DNA of 20,742 nt from positions 1 to 20,742 of the forward strand of contig MU657889.1 in assembly GCA_026770575.1 (NCBI GenBank), read 5' to 3'. This document shows, piece by piece, positions 1 through 9,302 of the stretch; position 1 is the first letter of the stretch; the number at the start of each line of letters is the position of its first letter. A program made the translations under genes and the position numbers. The notes below the pieces were generated by a model that saw only the letters and a list, made by a program, of their open reading frames with translations, was not told the DNA's origin and ran no database searches. This DNA comes from Pelagophyceae sp. CCMP2097. Its lineage: Eukaryota; Sar; Pelagophyceae.

Positions 1-1466
1 CTATTAAATCAAACCCTTAAACAGCGCGGGGCAATCGCAAAACGAAATGGGGGAAGGGGAAGTTCGGAGGCGGAGGCGACGGACGGGCGCCAGGTCACCA
101 GCAAGCAGCCCCAGCCGCCTAGCCGCGGCCGACGAAAGCGTCGCCGCCGCCGCCGTGGACGTTGGGCCCGCTCGCGCGTTCGTACGCGTGCTCCCGCGCG
201 TCTTGCCGCGCGTCGCTCGCGGCGTGGACCGCCCCGGCCTCCGAAATCGATTCACTGTCGAATTCGCCTAACAGAAATCGCCAAATTTAACTATTTTTAG
301 CGCGTGCGTTCTTGCCGCCCCCTCCAGTCGTACTAGTTGCCACCTCGGAGACCAGCGCGCGAAGAAGAAACTTCCCAAACCGCGAAAAATCAAAAAACAC
401 TAACGGAAGCAAGGAAAGAGTCGTACGCGCGACAGTACACGCGCCCCGCGGGCACGTCTCGCCGGTCTGCTTGAGCGTCGAGCCCAGGGTCATGCTTCGA
501 CTCGGCGCACGGCAGTGGCTCAAACACGTGAGTTATTCTGGGTCCTTGTTACACGGCGGGATCGCCAGCCCAGAGCCTATGAATCGCAACCTCGGACGCT
601 CCCAGTCGCTGGACTCGCACCCAACACCACCCATAGGCCGCTGCGCGTTGGTAGTCCGCCGCGGACGGAGCAGGCCGGCGCGGGCGGCGATGCTTTGGAA
701 AAGTTTCCAGTTCTTTTCTTAAGGTTCCTCTTCTCCACGCTTGCCTCGAACGACGTGTGGCAGCGACGACTCTGAGCCTGGGCCGACGCAGAGCCTGGGC
801 CGACGCAGACGTGGGGCGCATCGATCCTAGGCTGAAGAGAGTCGTACGGGGACGTTCGACGGACCTTCTTGAAAGTTGGACATTGCCTTTGTCTCCGGGG
901 CGGAGGCGAGCGAGAGTCGCAACGGTCATGTGTGTTGCTCGGGGCGCGCTCGGCGGCTGTCGATGCAAGTTTCAAGCTGGGGGTCAGTGCAAAGGTGTGT
1001 CTCCACTCGCTTTGGGCAGTGTGTTGAATGTCCATCCCAACTTCCCAAGGGGACTTCTTGGATCGAACAAAGTACGGTAATAACGATTAGTTTATATACT
1101 TAAGGGTTGATGTCACTAACTGACATATAGTATTTATCGAGAGAGACGACAAACGATAATTGACACTACGCACATGTAGATAGCCTCAGGTATTGGTTTC
1201 AATTCTAGACTTTGCTATTGTTTTTGCCCCCGAACCCTCGATTTTCCAGACCCCTTCAAATATTTTTTTGGCCCGCGAAGTTGCAAGCCCGCGACGGCGA
1301 CACGATGGCGCCGTCGAGGATCAATAGTAATATATTATTTTATTGGGGGTACCCTAAACCGCCTTTGATTTCAGCACTGCAAACCCCGCGCGCGCCTTGA
1401 AGTGAGCCTCGTTTCGGCGACTCTTCGATAAGCCTGTAAGAAAAAAAGTTCATTGATCTCCGGTGA
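1..1466. other. Region without a supported gene
   Basis: I see no convincing gene here. Several open frames of 70-150 codons exist on both strands, but they overlap one another, are arginine- and proline-rich as expected of chance frames in GC-rich DNA, and show no recognisable domain. A possible 5' splice site (CACGTGAGTT, near 527-536) follows a short frame that starts at 492, but I could not extend it to a sensible downstream exon. The only clear structure is a 17-bp perfect tandem duplication at 774-807. The stretch from 1080 to 1460 is AT-richer and looks intergenic. Confidence 0.5.
774..807. repeat. 17-bp perfect tandem duplication
   Basis: The unit GAGCCTGGGCCGACGCA occurs twice head to tail (774-790 and 791-807). 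It is a local duplication with no obvious coding context. Confidence 0.85.
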
Positions 1467-1540
1467 TTGAGGACCCGAAGGGTCCTTGCCGTTTAATCAA
1501 CGTCAGTTTACGGCAAGGGCCCTTCGGGTCCTTTGATTGA
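1464..1540. repeat. Hairpin (22-bp arms) flanked by 7-bp direct repeats
   Basis: The arms at 1471-1492 and 1510-1531 are reverse complements over 22 bp with one mismatch, around a 17-nt loop. Each arm itself contains a short palindrome-like core (GACCCGAAGGGTC / GGCCCTTCGGGTC). The heptamer TGATTGA stands at 1464-1470 and again at 1534-1540, which looks like a target-site duplication around a tiny fold-back insertion. A decayed copy of the same unit lies in opposite orientation at about 2201-2256. A miniature transposable element or part of a larger one is the likeliest reading. Confidence 0.7.
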
Positions 1541-2256
1541 AGGATTACCAGGAGCAATTTTGTCTGTCCGTCCTTCTCAGCAGAAGTCTGTCCGTCTGTC
1601 TGTCCACGGGTAAATCCGTGAGGCTCCGGCTTTGGGAAGAAAAGAGCAGCAACTCGGCCGATTCAGCAACTGGGGGTTGATGCGATTGCTAAAATTGGGA
1701 GTGGAGGTTGAGCAGGAGCCTCATTGGAATCATCATAGAAGAAGTTTTTGGTCACACGTTCGAATCTGGTCGGCCGCAAAAAAATAAAAAAAAATAGCTC
1801 AATAAGAAATAAAAAAATAAAAAAATAGATAAGGAGGATTTGAAGGTTCAGCGATTAGTTTAAATAATTTTAATTATTTACGTGGCAGTGCAATGGGATT
1901 TGCCTGTATCCTTCGCTCGAAGTCGGCCCTCCGTGTGCCTCCGGCGCGCTCTTGTAATAATTGAATTCGACAGTGATTCTCGAGATTGAAGGAGTGTTTC
2001 GAACCTGTTTCGTGTCCAAGAAAAATCCTTGCAATATTACAAGAGCGCGCCGGAGGCGCACGGAGGACGCGAAGGATACAGCCAAATCCCATTGCAATGC
2101 CCACGTAAATAATTAAAATTATTTAAACTAATCGCTGAATTTTGCGGCCGACCAGGTTTGAACCTGTGACCACCATCTTTTTCTAGGATTCCTAATATGA
2201 TTCGAAGGGCCCTTGCCGTAAACTGACGTTGATTAAACGCAAAGGTCCTCAATTGA
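1467..2256. mobile_element. Compound inverted-repeat (fold-back) element
   Basis: Three blocks on the left recur in reverse order and orientation on the right. The hairpin unit at 1467-1540 matches 2201-2256. A block containing GGTCGGCCGC near 1730-1780 matches about 2141-2195. A long AT/GC mixed block at 1848-1963 matches 2032-2139. The loop is about 68 nt (1964-2031). The left half carries extra material: CTGT-rich sequence (about 1560-1605) and an A-rich run (about 1778-1835). The motifs GTTCGAATC (left) and, on the minus strand, GGTTCAAACC (right) resemble the B box of tRNA-derived SINEs. No transposase is visible, so it is non-autonomous, or two SINE-like copies inserted head to head. 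Confidence 0.6.
1560..1605. repeat. CTGT/CCGT-type simple sequence
   Basis: Repeated GTCTGTCCGTC-like tetranucleotides form an imperfect microsatellite inside the left half of the fold-back element. Confidence 0.6.
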
Positions 2257-2536
2257 ATTTCCTTTCGGCGACGGGCTTGCGTTACGATTAGAGGCGTTAC
2301 TCTGAATTTTCGAATTACATGTAGGAAATCAAACACAAAGTGGTTGAACTGCAACGTATGCTGCTTAAAATCATTCAATTCGAAGTACCCTGACTCCTCG
2401 AAGAGTTCTCTTTACTCGGAGCTTAGAAACCAACACGCGCCGCTCGACTTCCACACGCTCGTCTCCCCACGTGCTCATCTCGCCTCGTCGCCTCGCAGAC
2501 CTAGTTGAAGCGCCTCGCAGACCTCCGACTCCCACC

Positions 2537-3825
2537 ATGGCCCGCCTGCTCCGCTGCACCGTCCTCGCCGCCGCCGCCGCGTCGGTGGCCGCCAAGTGCG
2601 CCGACAACGCGGCGTGGCGCGGCAACTCGCCGGACAAAGGCTGCGACTGGGTGAGGAACTTCCTCGAGGCTGCCCGGGGCCCCAGAGGCGTGTCCGCGCC
2701 CCCGGCCGCGCGCCGCGCGCTGCACGCCGCCCACTAGGTCGGCCTCATGTCGAAGAAGCGGTGCGCCTACAAGGGCCTCGTCGGCGGCGTTGGCAAGAAG
2801 GTCACAGCGAACACGGCCTGCACGATCACCTGCGGCACGCAAGCGGCCGGCGCGGCATCTCTTTGGGCATGCCCGACGTTTGAGAGGTCCCCACGCGGGG
2901 GAACCCCCCATGCGGGCCGGGCCCTCGACCGGCCTTTGGCGGGTCCATGCGGCTCCCGGGCGGTGCCCGAGGCAGAGAGGGGCCCGCGACCCTCGGACCC
3001 GAGACGGGTTCTCTTCCGCACGTGCCTTTGGCGGCGCCGGACCGGTCCTCTCGCGCAGGTGCAAAGACCTGCTCTGCACCATTGCCGAGTCGCAGACGCC
3101 GCGGAACGTGACGACGGGCGCCGTCGGCCTCAAGAGGACCCGGGGCAAGCCGGTCGCGAACGTGAACAAGCTCGTGCACGTCAACACGCACTGGCACGAT
3201 GGCGCGGAGCACTTTTCCGCGGGTGAGCCGCATCGAAGACGACGGACAATCGGCGCTCCCGCGGAGCCCGCCGCCCCTAGGCGAGTACGACACGCTCCAC
3301 GAAAACGCCGGCGGCTACTACTGCGACTCGCTCTCCTTGACGGCGACGCCCGCGCAGCTCGAGCCGTTCGAGTTCAAGCACTGCATGGACATGGAGGTCG
3401 GCTCCACGTACGAGATGCACTGGGTCCACTCGTCGGGCGGAACGTCCATCGGCGTCGGCCTCGGCGGCGCCTTCGCGCGCCAGGCCAACCCGCTCGTCGT
3501 CGTCCAGGCGCAGGTCTTCCTCGTCGTGAACGACGACGACTACACCCAAGACCAGTTCATCGGCGGTTGGGTCGGGGACCTGGTGACGAACGGCGTCAAG
3601 TACCTCGGCTCGACGACGGGCACCTCGTACGACAACGAGGTCTGCTCGCCCTACCTCGTCTCCTGGCACGTCGACCGCGAGTGTCACATGATCGCCGCGT
3701 CGACGATGGACGCCATGTGCCACGACATGATGATGCTGTACGACATGCACGTGGACGTCGAGGCGCACGCCTCGCGCGTCCTCGTTTCGCCGGAGTTCTC
3801 CGCCATCGACGTCTACGCCCTCTGA
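2537..3825 (+). CDS. Secreted delta-class carbonic anhydrase-like protein A (4 exons)
   Basis: Exons are 2537-2650, 2738-2838, 3059-3222 and 3281-3825, giving 307 aa. The start ATG sits in CCCACCATGG, a good eukaryotic context. Residues 1-19 form a signal peptide (basic start, then a Leu/Ala/Val core). Residues about 20-75 form a Cys-rich ShK-like module with the pattern C..W..KGCDW..RC..AC..TCGTC. The rest matches the diatom delta carbonic anhydrase (CA_like) family: NTHWHDGAEHFS at 114-125, EMHWVHSS at 171-178, STTGTSYDNEVCSP at 237-250 and SWHVDRECH at 254-262. That family uses a Zn ion held by histidines to interconvert CO2 and bicarbonate. H116, H118, H123, H173, H176 and H256 are candidate ligands; I cannot say which bind. 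Intron 2 (2839-3058) has a GC-AG boundary and is needed to keep the frame. Gene B at 11027 is a close paralogue with the same intron positions. Confidence 0.88.
2839..3058 (+). other. GC-AG intron of delta-CA gene A
   Basis: The exon ends GGCAC and the intron begins GCAAGC, ending in TCGCGCAG. No GT donor exists in reach. Joining here gives phase 2 on both sides and the residues CGTCKDLLC, which match paralogue B. The intron is 220 nt against 149 nt at the same place in gene B, and the last 40 nt of the two introns are visibly related. Confidence 0.8.
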
Positions 3826-4232
3826 ATCCCGCACTAGATCTATTCGATACCAGCTAGGTTCGAACTAGGAATTCCTACGTCATTAGAAAGGGGGGTGTTG
3901 CATTTTCAATTTAGCCGGCGACGGCCCGAATACGCGTTCTATCCCGGGCGTTTGTTTGAAGTGGGGGTAAGTGGGGGCGGGGAATCGAGTGGTCGCATTT
4001 TTTTGCGCGAATCGCGCTCCTTGGCGCCGATTCTGAAAAGAAATCACCATAATTGAGCCTTACGGGCTTTTGACGGGCTTTTGAGCGGCTCTTTCGACGC
4101 CCCGGACACGTGGCAGTCTTTACCCGGCCTACGAGATACCCTATTTTTAAGGCTGCTGCATGGCCACTTGTGGATTCGGTTGTGTCCTCAATAAGGGGTT
4201 TTTAAGAATTGATGAGGGCATTAAAAATATTT
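3826..4232. other. Intergenic region after delta-CA gene A
   Basis: This stretch holds the 3' UTR and spacer of gene A. It is AT-richer than the gene and has no supported frame. No classical AATAAA signal is seen close to the stop codon. Its right edge is the left terminus of the CACTA-type element. Confidence 0.5.
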
Positions 4233-4828
4233 CACTACCAGCTTAGGTCGTGTTTCAAAAATATCGCTAAACAACGATTTGGAACGGTTACAGATTCCAA
4301 ATTTTTGATGCAAGGATTTGCAAATTCAAGCCCGTTATCAGTGAAGTTCAGACTCGCTAGTTTTCGCTAGTCCGCAGGCCGAAGGTAGCTTCGGGGACCT
4401 CGTTCGTCGGGCGGGGGCCGGCTCCTTTGGACCCTAAGGGCTCCATCGCTTGGGGAGGCGAGGCTCATCCGATAGAAACCTTAGGGTCCAACGGAGCCCG
4501 CGTCGTTCGCGCGGTGTGGTGCCTCAAAAATGGACATATGTTCTCAAAAAAGGGAAAGTCTCAAAAAAACTGGCCGAACCGCTGGCGCGCGGCGCGTTTC
4601 GCGACGGCCCCGTGCGCGCCGAGTCGGATCACGACAAGCGGCGCGACGGCGAGATGCTTGCGACTCAAACCTTATCTTGCTCACAGCTCGCCTTGTCTCA
4701 ATAAGGACGACCTGATTCAGACTCAGACTGTACAGTAAACACACGCCGGATGTCATTTGACGGGCTTGCGGGGGCATGAAAAATCAAGTTTTAAGATGTG
4801 TTTTCGATAGCGATCTAAGCTGCTAGTG
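4233..4828. mobile_element. CACTA-type non-autonomous DNA element (MITE), copy 1
   Basis: The left end reads CACTACCAGCTTAGGTCG (4233-4250). The right end is CGATCTAAGCTGCTAGTG (4811-4828), whose reverse complement matches the left end at 16 of 18 positions. Starting with CACTA and ending with TAGTG is the hallmark of CACTA (En/Spm) transposons, which make 3-bp target duplications. Flanking triplets here are TTT and TAT, so any duplication is imperfect. At 596 bp with no transposase it would be non-autonomous and mobilised in trans. Short frames inside are not credible proteins. A second copy lies at 9303-9913 in the same orientation; a 73-nt block (4596-4668 against 9682-9754) is identical between them. 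Confidence 0.72.
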
Positions 4829-5050
4829 TATTGAGACACAGGCCGAAAAGGAGACAGATTTTCCGTCACCCTGGCGGTGCGCAGCAGATAATTCGCTAAA
4901 GCTCCAGCAGCGCGGACCTCCAAGCTTGCGCGTCTTCAGGAGGCGATGTACCGCGATTGATGGCGCCGTGCCTGTTGGGAATCGTGCTGGGTGTGGTCCT
5001 TTGTGGTGCGTGCGAAAAACATCTGGACTGTGGCCGCTCTTGCGGAAAAT

Positions 5051-5773
5051 ATGGACGGGGGCGTGGTCGTCCAAGTAGGGCTCGGATTGTGCCTTCGGAC
5101 GGTCGAATCTCTAGGTTCCGGCTTCGCGGACCCGCGCCTGACCGGTGTACTCGCTGATCCCCACGGCAAGGGTGGCGTTTTTCGAAGTGAGTCGCGTTTG
5201 GATCTCAACATGTCTCGTTTGCACTACATGGAAAGGTTGCGCCTTTGTTTGAACGCGAAAAACGTCACCCTTGACGTGGGGATCCACTTAGACCCGTAGG
5301 CTCGAGCTGCTGGCGAAGTTTTAGCTCCGACTCGACGGAGTTCGCCGGCCGGCCCGTGGGCGATCAAGATGCGGCGCGTGTCGTCGACTCGCTCAGCGGG
5401 CACCACGGCCGGCTTTTGTGCTGGTTGCGGCCAAGCTCTGGCGCAGACGAGCACTGGTGGCGGCCAGTCGGGACGTGGGAAGCTTCCGAGTCGCTGCCGT
5501 TTTCAAAGTTTAAAAGGCACCCCTGCGCCCACAGCCCTGGAATTTGGAAACGCGTTCTTCTACACGATGCGCGAGTGGCAGGTGCGCATGCTCGAGCGGG
5601 TCGAAACGTGCAAGAGCTGCAAGTTCAAAGGCCACCGGTTTTCCTCCCGCGTCTGCCCAAACTTCTCCAAGTGGGCCGCGACGCTGGCAAAAAAACGCGC
5701 CGACGCCGCCCGAGCCGCTTCGAAAGCGGCGGCGGAGTTCGCCAAGAACGGAAAGCGCCGGAGGACGACCTGA
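5051..5773 (+). CDS. Hypothetical Cys-rich basic protein, possibly a transposon remnant
   Basis: I do not recognise this protein. The best-supported part is 5300-5773, which carries GFCAGCGQ and, further on, CKSCKFKGHRFSSRVCPN. These CxxC...CxxC/Cx(n)C patterns resemble a zinc ribbon. A Lys/Arg/Ala-rich tail follows, ending KNGKRRRTT. A frame in the same register lies upstream from an ATG at 5051 and is interrupted by a TAG at 5297-5299. That TAG is either a nonsense codon or the 3' end of a 36-nt intron (5264-5299, GTCACC...CCGTAG), short even for this window. If only the second frame is used, the first ATG is at 5369. AATAAAG occurs 11-12 nt after the stop and could serve in polyadenylation. 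The position between two copies of one transposon makes a mobile-element origin possible. Confidence 0.35.
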
Positions 5774-6239
5774 GTCGACCATGTAATAAAGTCGCTTTTA
5801 CAAAGACTTGTCGTCTCTCGGTCTTTGGAAAGACAAACCCGGGCAGGCAGGCGGGTTTTGGCTGGCAGGAGTCGTCTGGGGGTCATCGTGAGTGGCCCTG
5901 TGGGCTGCTCAGGTCATACGGCTCCTCCTGGAAGGAGGTGGAAGGCGGGGTCTTGACGAGAATCCAATTCTTGAGGGTTTAATCTAATCTATTTCCCAAA
6001 AAGAAAAAAGGGAGTCCGGAAGCTCAACGTCCAGGCTCGAACTCGCGACTCAAGTAAGTCTAGCTCAATATGAGTCCAGAAGAGGTGAGTCTTGAGATCG
6101 TTCGATACATGAATGCACTGGATGCGTATGTTGCTCTGATTTATATCCAGGAAATTACCGAAACAAACGTATATAAACAGTCATTACAATTGTACGAGCG
6201 CTCCGGACGCGCGATGCGAAATCTATCGCGATGGTAGGA
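5774..6239. other. Spacer with a tRNA-tail-like motif
   Basis: No gene is supported. On the minus strand around 6030-6050 the sequence GAGTTCGAGCCTGG resembles a tRNA T-arm / B box, like those in the left fold-back element and near 8953, and may mark another tRNA-derived repeat. A purine-rich run (AAAAAGAAAAAAGGGAG) lies at about 5998-6014. Confidence 0.4.
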
Positions 6240-6640
6240 CCCCACGACTCCTGGAGTGGCCCTTGGAATTTCTCGGAAGCCCTGGGGACTCCTCGGAAGC
6301 CCTTGGGGAGCCTGTAGTAGAGCCTTGGGGAGCCCAGGGAGGACCAGGGGGGCCCTGAGGGGCCCTATGCCAGTGGAGCCCTGAAAAGCGTGCCTGGAGA
6401 GGACCCCGGGGGCCCTGCGGGGCCCTATGGGGCCCTCAAAAGCCCCGGGGAGGCCCGAGAAGTCGTATGAAGACCTGGGGAGCCCCACGGTGCCCTGGGA
6501 GCCAGCCTCGGGAGCCCACAGTGCCCTGGGAGGCCCCGGGGAAGCCCCGGAGAGCCCGGGAAGGCCGAGAACCCTCGTGGGGAACTCTGGGGAGCCACAA
6601 GGAGCCCTTGGGTGGGGCTTTGGAGGCCCTGGGCCCCCCA
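6240..6640. repeat. Degenerate GGGGAGCC/CCCTGGGG low-complexity block
   Basis: About 400 bp are built from variants of CCTTGGGGAGCC, GGGGCCCT and CCCCGGGGAGG with no fixed period. All frames therefore yield Gly/Pro-rich peptides on both strands. There is no regular Gly-X-Y spacing, so it is not a collagen gene. It looks like an old expanded minisatellite. Confidence 0.65.
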
Positions 6641-6695
6641 AGGCGTGTGCGAGTGAATGGACTCAGTGAAGGCTTATGGATTATGAAGGCGGTCG

Positions 6696-7806
6696 TCACT
6701 TCAGGATGTCAGAGGAAGCGACGACGAGCACCGGTTTGTACTTGAAGGCGGGGATTGGCTTGTTGGTGTAGCTTCGGATGGGCATTCCTGAGGACCGCAT
6801 CGTCGTGGACACAAACGTTGCTGAGATGACGTGCGCAGCCGCGTGTTTCCAAGTCAGCACTCTCGCGGGTATCCAGCCCACGTGGCCGAGCATCTTGAAG
6901 CCTGAAACGAGTTCGAACAGGATCGCCGGCTTGAGGGTGCGCGCGCAGCCTCGCGCGACGAAGATGAAGTAGAGTTTCTCCTCGGCATGCGACTCCTTTT
7001 TCTTGTCGATCACGAACACGACGACTGTTCTTGCGATCGCCGCAGCTGCGCGCCTAGTACGGTCACGTTTGGCCTCGGTCGAAAGGCGCGAGAAATTGAT
7101 CTTACCCCACGTCAGACATGAGGGTCTCGCCGCCCCCAACAGAACGAGAGAGGGCGATGGGCGGAAGCCCCGTGCCAACGATCTTGCCCCACGCTTTGTC
7201 GTTCTCGTCGAAGTCATGTTTGAGAACAGCGGCGGGCACGAGCCCGACTTAGACGTTGGCCTCGTAACTGTGCGCGACCGCACAGTACCGGTCGAGGCCA
7301 AAGAGCGCCAAGACCTCGGCGAAGGTGAAAAACGCGACCGTGTTGCGCACCTTGACGACGTCCACCCGTCCCTCGTACGTTGACACGGAAGATTTGTGCG
7401 CCTAGACAAAAACATTGACGTCTGGAGTCAACCAGAGAAAGCGCTACGCACCTTCGAGGTGCGGATCAAATGGTACACCGAGCCGAAGAGCATGAGAAAC
7501 TCGATGAGGGGCACCTACGGGAGGCGACGTTCGCTGCGTCAAAAAGTTTGGCTATACAATAGATAGACGCACGACGTTGATCTTGATCCCCCGGTTCAGG
7601 TCACCTTTCAGACCGCTCAGACTGCGAGCGAGATAAAACTCCAAAGCGCGCAGCATCATGAACAGCGCTTGCTTCGTGTCGTGCATCGCACTGATCTTCG
7701 AGAACTGGTCCAGCGCCTCTCCTGGGTTAACCTCCCCTTGACCGGCGCGTTGGTTGGAAATCACCAGGGGCTGCGGGCCACCCGGTGGAAGGCCCGCTTC
7801 GCTCAT
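6696..7806 (-). pseudogene. Unrecognised four-exon gene with one in-frame stop
   Basis: I do not recognise the product. Reading the minus strand, four segments join with consistent phase: 7806-7573, 7514-7452, 7401-7106 and 7053-6696. The introns are 58, 50 and 52 nt long, with donors GTGCGT, GTGCGT and GTAAGA and acceptors CCGTAG, GTCTAG and TACTAG. The result is 316 codons plus stop. Hydrophobic patches occur, for example VPLIEFLMLFGSVYHLIRTS and TVAFFTFAEVLALFGL, and the C-terminal third (YFIFVARGC...KYKPVLVVASSDILK) has balanced coding-like composition. A single TAA at 7249-7251 interrupts exon 3, so this is a young pseudogene, a sequencing error, or a missed intron. The ATG at 7806 is the first in frame, but the frame stays open upstream, so the 5' end is uncertain. 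It lies between the two copies of the CACTA-type repeat. Confidence 0.55.
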
Positions 7807-7926
7807 CGCACGGTGCGCGCATCGTAAAAGCGCATCCCGACGATTTCTTCGACCTCAGGCTCGGCTCGGCGGCGCTGCGGTGAGCAAGGTCTTAGACGCT
7901 CCGGTTCCGCACCAGTAGCTATTTTT

Positions 7927-8031
7927 ACACACACACACACGGGGACGTCCTTTCTTTGAACACATTTTCAGGTCCGGTAATGAACACTTTAATCGGCCTG
8001 GGAGATATTTTCGGTTTCGGTTTCGGTTCGG
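7927..8031. repeat. Short microsatellites (AC)7 and (TTTCGG)3
   Basis: Seven AC units lie at 7927-7940, and three perfect TTTCGG units plus one partial lie at 8009-8031. They are minor simple repeats in a stretch without a supported gene. Confidence 0.75.
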
Positions 8032-8926
8032 TGTGTGTTTATGTAAATCCGAAGTCGGGGCGGATAAGCCGTGCCACGGGCCGTATGCGCACGCTCCCAC
8101 CTCGAGGTGGTTTGCAGTTAGTAGATGGGTCCTATAGACCGCGGCGATCCTGTTTTTGGGTCCATAGGAGCCCCCGCTCGTCGCGCGACGACTCACCCAT
8201 GTTGTCGCTTAAATCCTGCATTTTCACCCCACCTCATAGGCAAAGCTCCTTTAGCCCGCTGTTCAATCGTGTGCGGGACGACCCAACCAAGGACATTTCA
8301 CAAAAAGTTTACGAATAGGCGCACTGCCGCGCCGAGGAATCTCCAGATACCAGGCTGGTATCTGGTGACGGGATGGCCATAATCCACGTTATAGCGATAG
8401 ATTGAAGCTGCAGTGTTTGTCCTTGGGTCATGACCGAGTGCTCAACGCGCAGCCCCTCGGGTTGGTGGGGCCTACGAGCCAAACCGCGCCGATTTCCATT
8501 TCGGTACCAGCGAGCGTGCCCAGACTTCCAGAAGCGCCCAGCCCTGTATCTTTTTTTGCAGGAGAGGCATCGGAGGTGCCTGCGAGCGCATGCCACGTTG
8601 GGCGGCCGATTGCGACCGCGCGCGACACACTATAATCCCTAAAGGCCGTTGTTGACCCGTTTTTGCTAACTTTTCTCACAGGTCGCAAAACTCGCCGGAG
8701 ATTGCGCGAGCGCGTTCCTTGGGTCGAATATAGTCGAATTACTTCGATGGCCTGAGTTTGGCTGCCATTGTCGCGCCCTTTCCATGAATCAACACCCCCT
8801 CTTGGTTCAGTTCCCGTTTGGACCATTGTGACATCACCTTCAGAGAGGCGTTTCGTTCCCTCGCATGCGAGTGCGTTCGTTGCGTGTGCTCAAAGGTATT
8901 AGGTCTACTGCGTCTATTAACAGCGT
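8032..8926. other. Region without a supported gene
   Basis: Short overlapping frames exist on both strands but none has domain-like composition or plausible splice partners. The one clear structure is the 23-bp palindrome at 8343-8365. Confidence 0.45.
8343..8365. repeat. Perfect 11-bp inverted repeat with 1-nt centre
   Basis: CCAGATACCAG and CTGGTATCTGG flank a single central G. The palindrome is perfect. It could be a protein-binding site or the remnant of a fold-back insertion; no gene start is close enough to decide. Confidence 0.7.
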
Positions 8927-8952
8927 GTGTAAAAATGGTTTTACACGAGGCC

Positions 8953-9050
8953 GCCGGTTCGAGCCCGGCTTTGCGTATAAAATAAAAATTCGGAAAAATG
9001 TCAGCAAGTGAAATGAATGTACGCCGGTTCAAATCCGGGTCTGGGTACCA
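8953..9050 (+). repeat. Two tRNA 3'-end-like sequences (tRNA-derived repeat)
   Basis: At 8953-8969 a perfect T-arm is seen: GCCGG, loop TTCGAGC, then CCGGC. At 9023-9039 a second reads GCCGG, TTCAAAT, CCGGG, followed by TCTGGGTACCA with a terminal CCA at 9048-9050. For neither could I find a matching 5' acceptor strand or a cloverleaf within 75-90 nt upstream, so they are not intact tRNA genes. An 8-bp perfect hairpin (8927-8934 with 8939-8946) lies just before the first. The encoded CCA suggests copying from a mature tRNA, or, read on the minus strand, a retroelement primer-binding site beginning TGGTACCCAG. Confidence 0.5.
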
Positions 9051-9209
9051 AAAACCTCAATAGGAACTGGATGTGTTTATATACACTTTTCTTAACTGGC
9101 TCCTGGCACTGGGACCGGAAATCCCTTTTGCCAGAGCATACGTTAGTGACAGATGGTGCCATATTTTCATGTCAACAGCCGCCCCTTGCTGTGCAGTCTC
9201 GGCTGCTTT

Positions 9210-9262
9210 CTTGGATCAGGTGGTTTTCACCCCCTCTTGGATCAAGTGGTTTTCTCACCCCC
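9210..9262. repeat. Imperfect tandem duplication, about 26 bp
   Basis: TCTTGGATCAGGTGGTTTTC followed by a C-rich tail is repeated immediately with one substitution and a 2-nt insertion. It is a local duplication in non-coding sequence. Confidence 0.75.
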
Positions 9263-9302
9263 CTTCATTATTGTAAATTAAAGATGTCGAATTTGTTACG
9301 AG

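Noticed and set aside
1..1080. Overlapping short frames on both strands
   Set aside because: Arg/Pro-rich chance frames, no motif, no convincing splice partners.
2790..3857. Long 355-codon plus-strand frame over delta-CA gene A
   Set aside because: It is an Arg/Pro-rich shadow in a different register; the spliced model explains the region with conserved motifs.
6141..6641. Collagen-like Gly/Pro-rich frame on the minus strand
   Set aside because: Glycines do not fall every third residue and every frame of the block gives similar peptides, so it follows from the GGGGCCC repeat.
8890..8977. Functional tRNA gene
   Set aside because: The T-arm is perfect, but no 5' acceptor strand, D-arm or anticodon arm could be matched.
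8739..9032. 97-codon minus-strand frame containing RKAGLEPAAS
   Set aside because: This peptide is the usual artefact of translating a tRNA T-arm in antisense.
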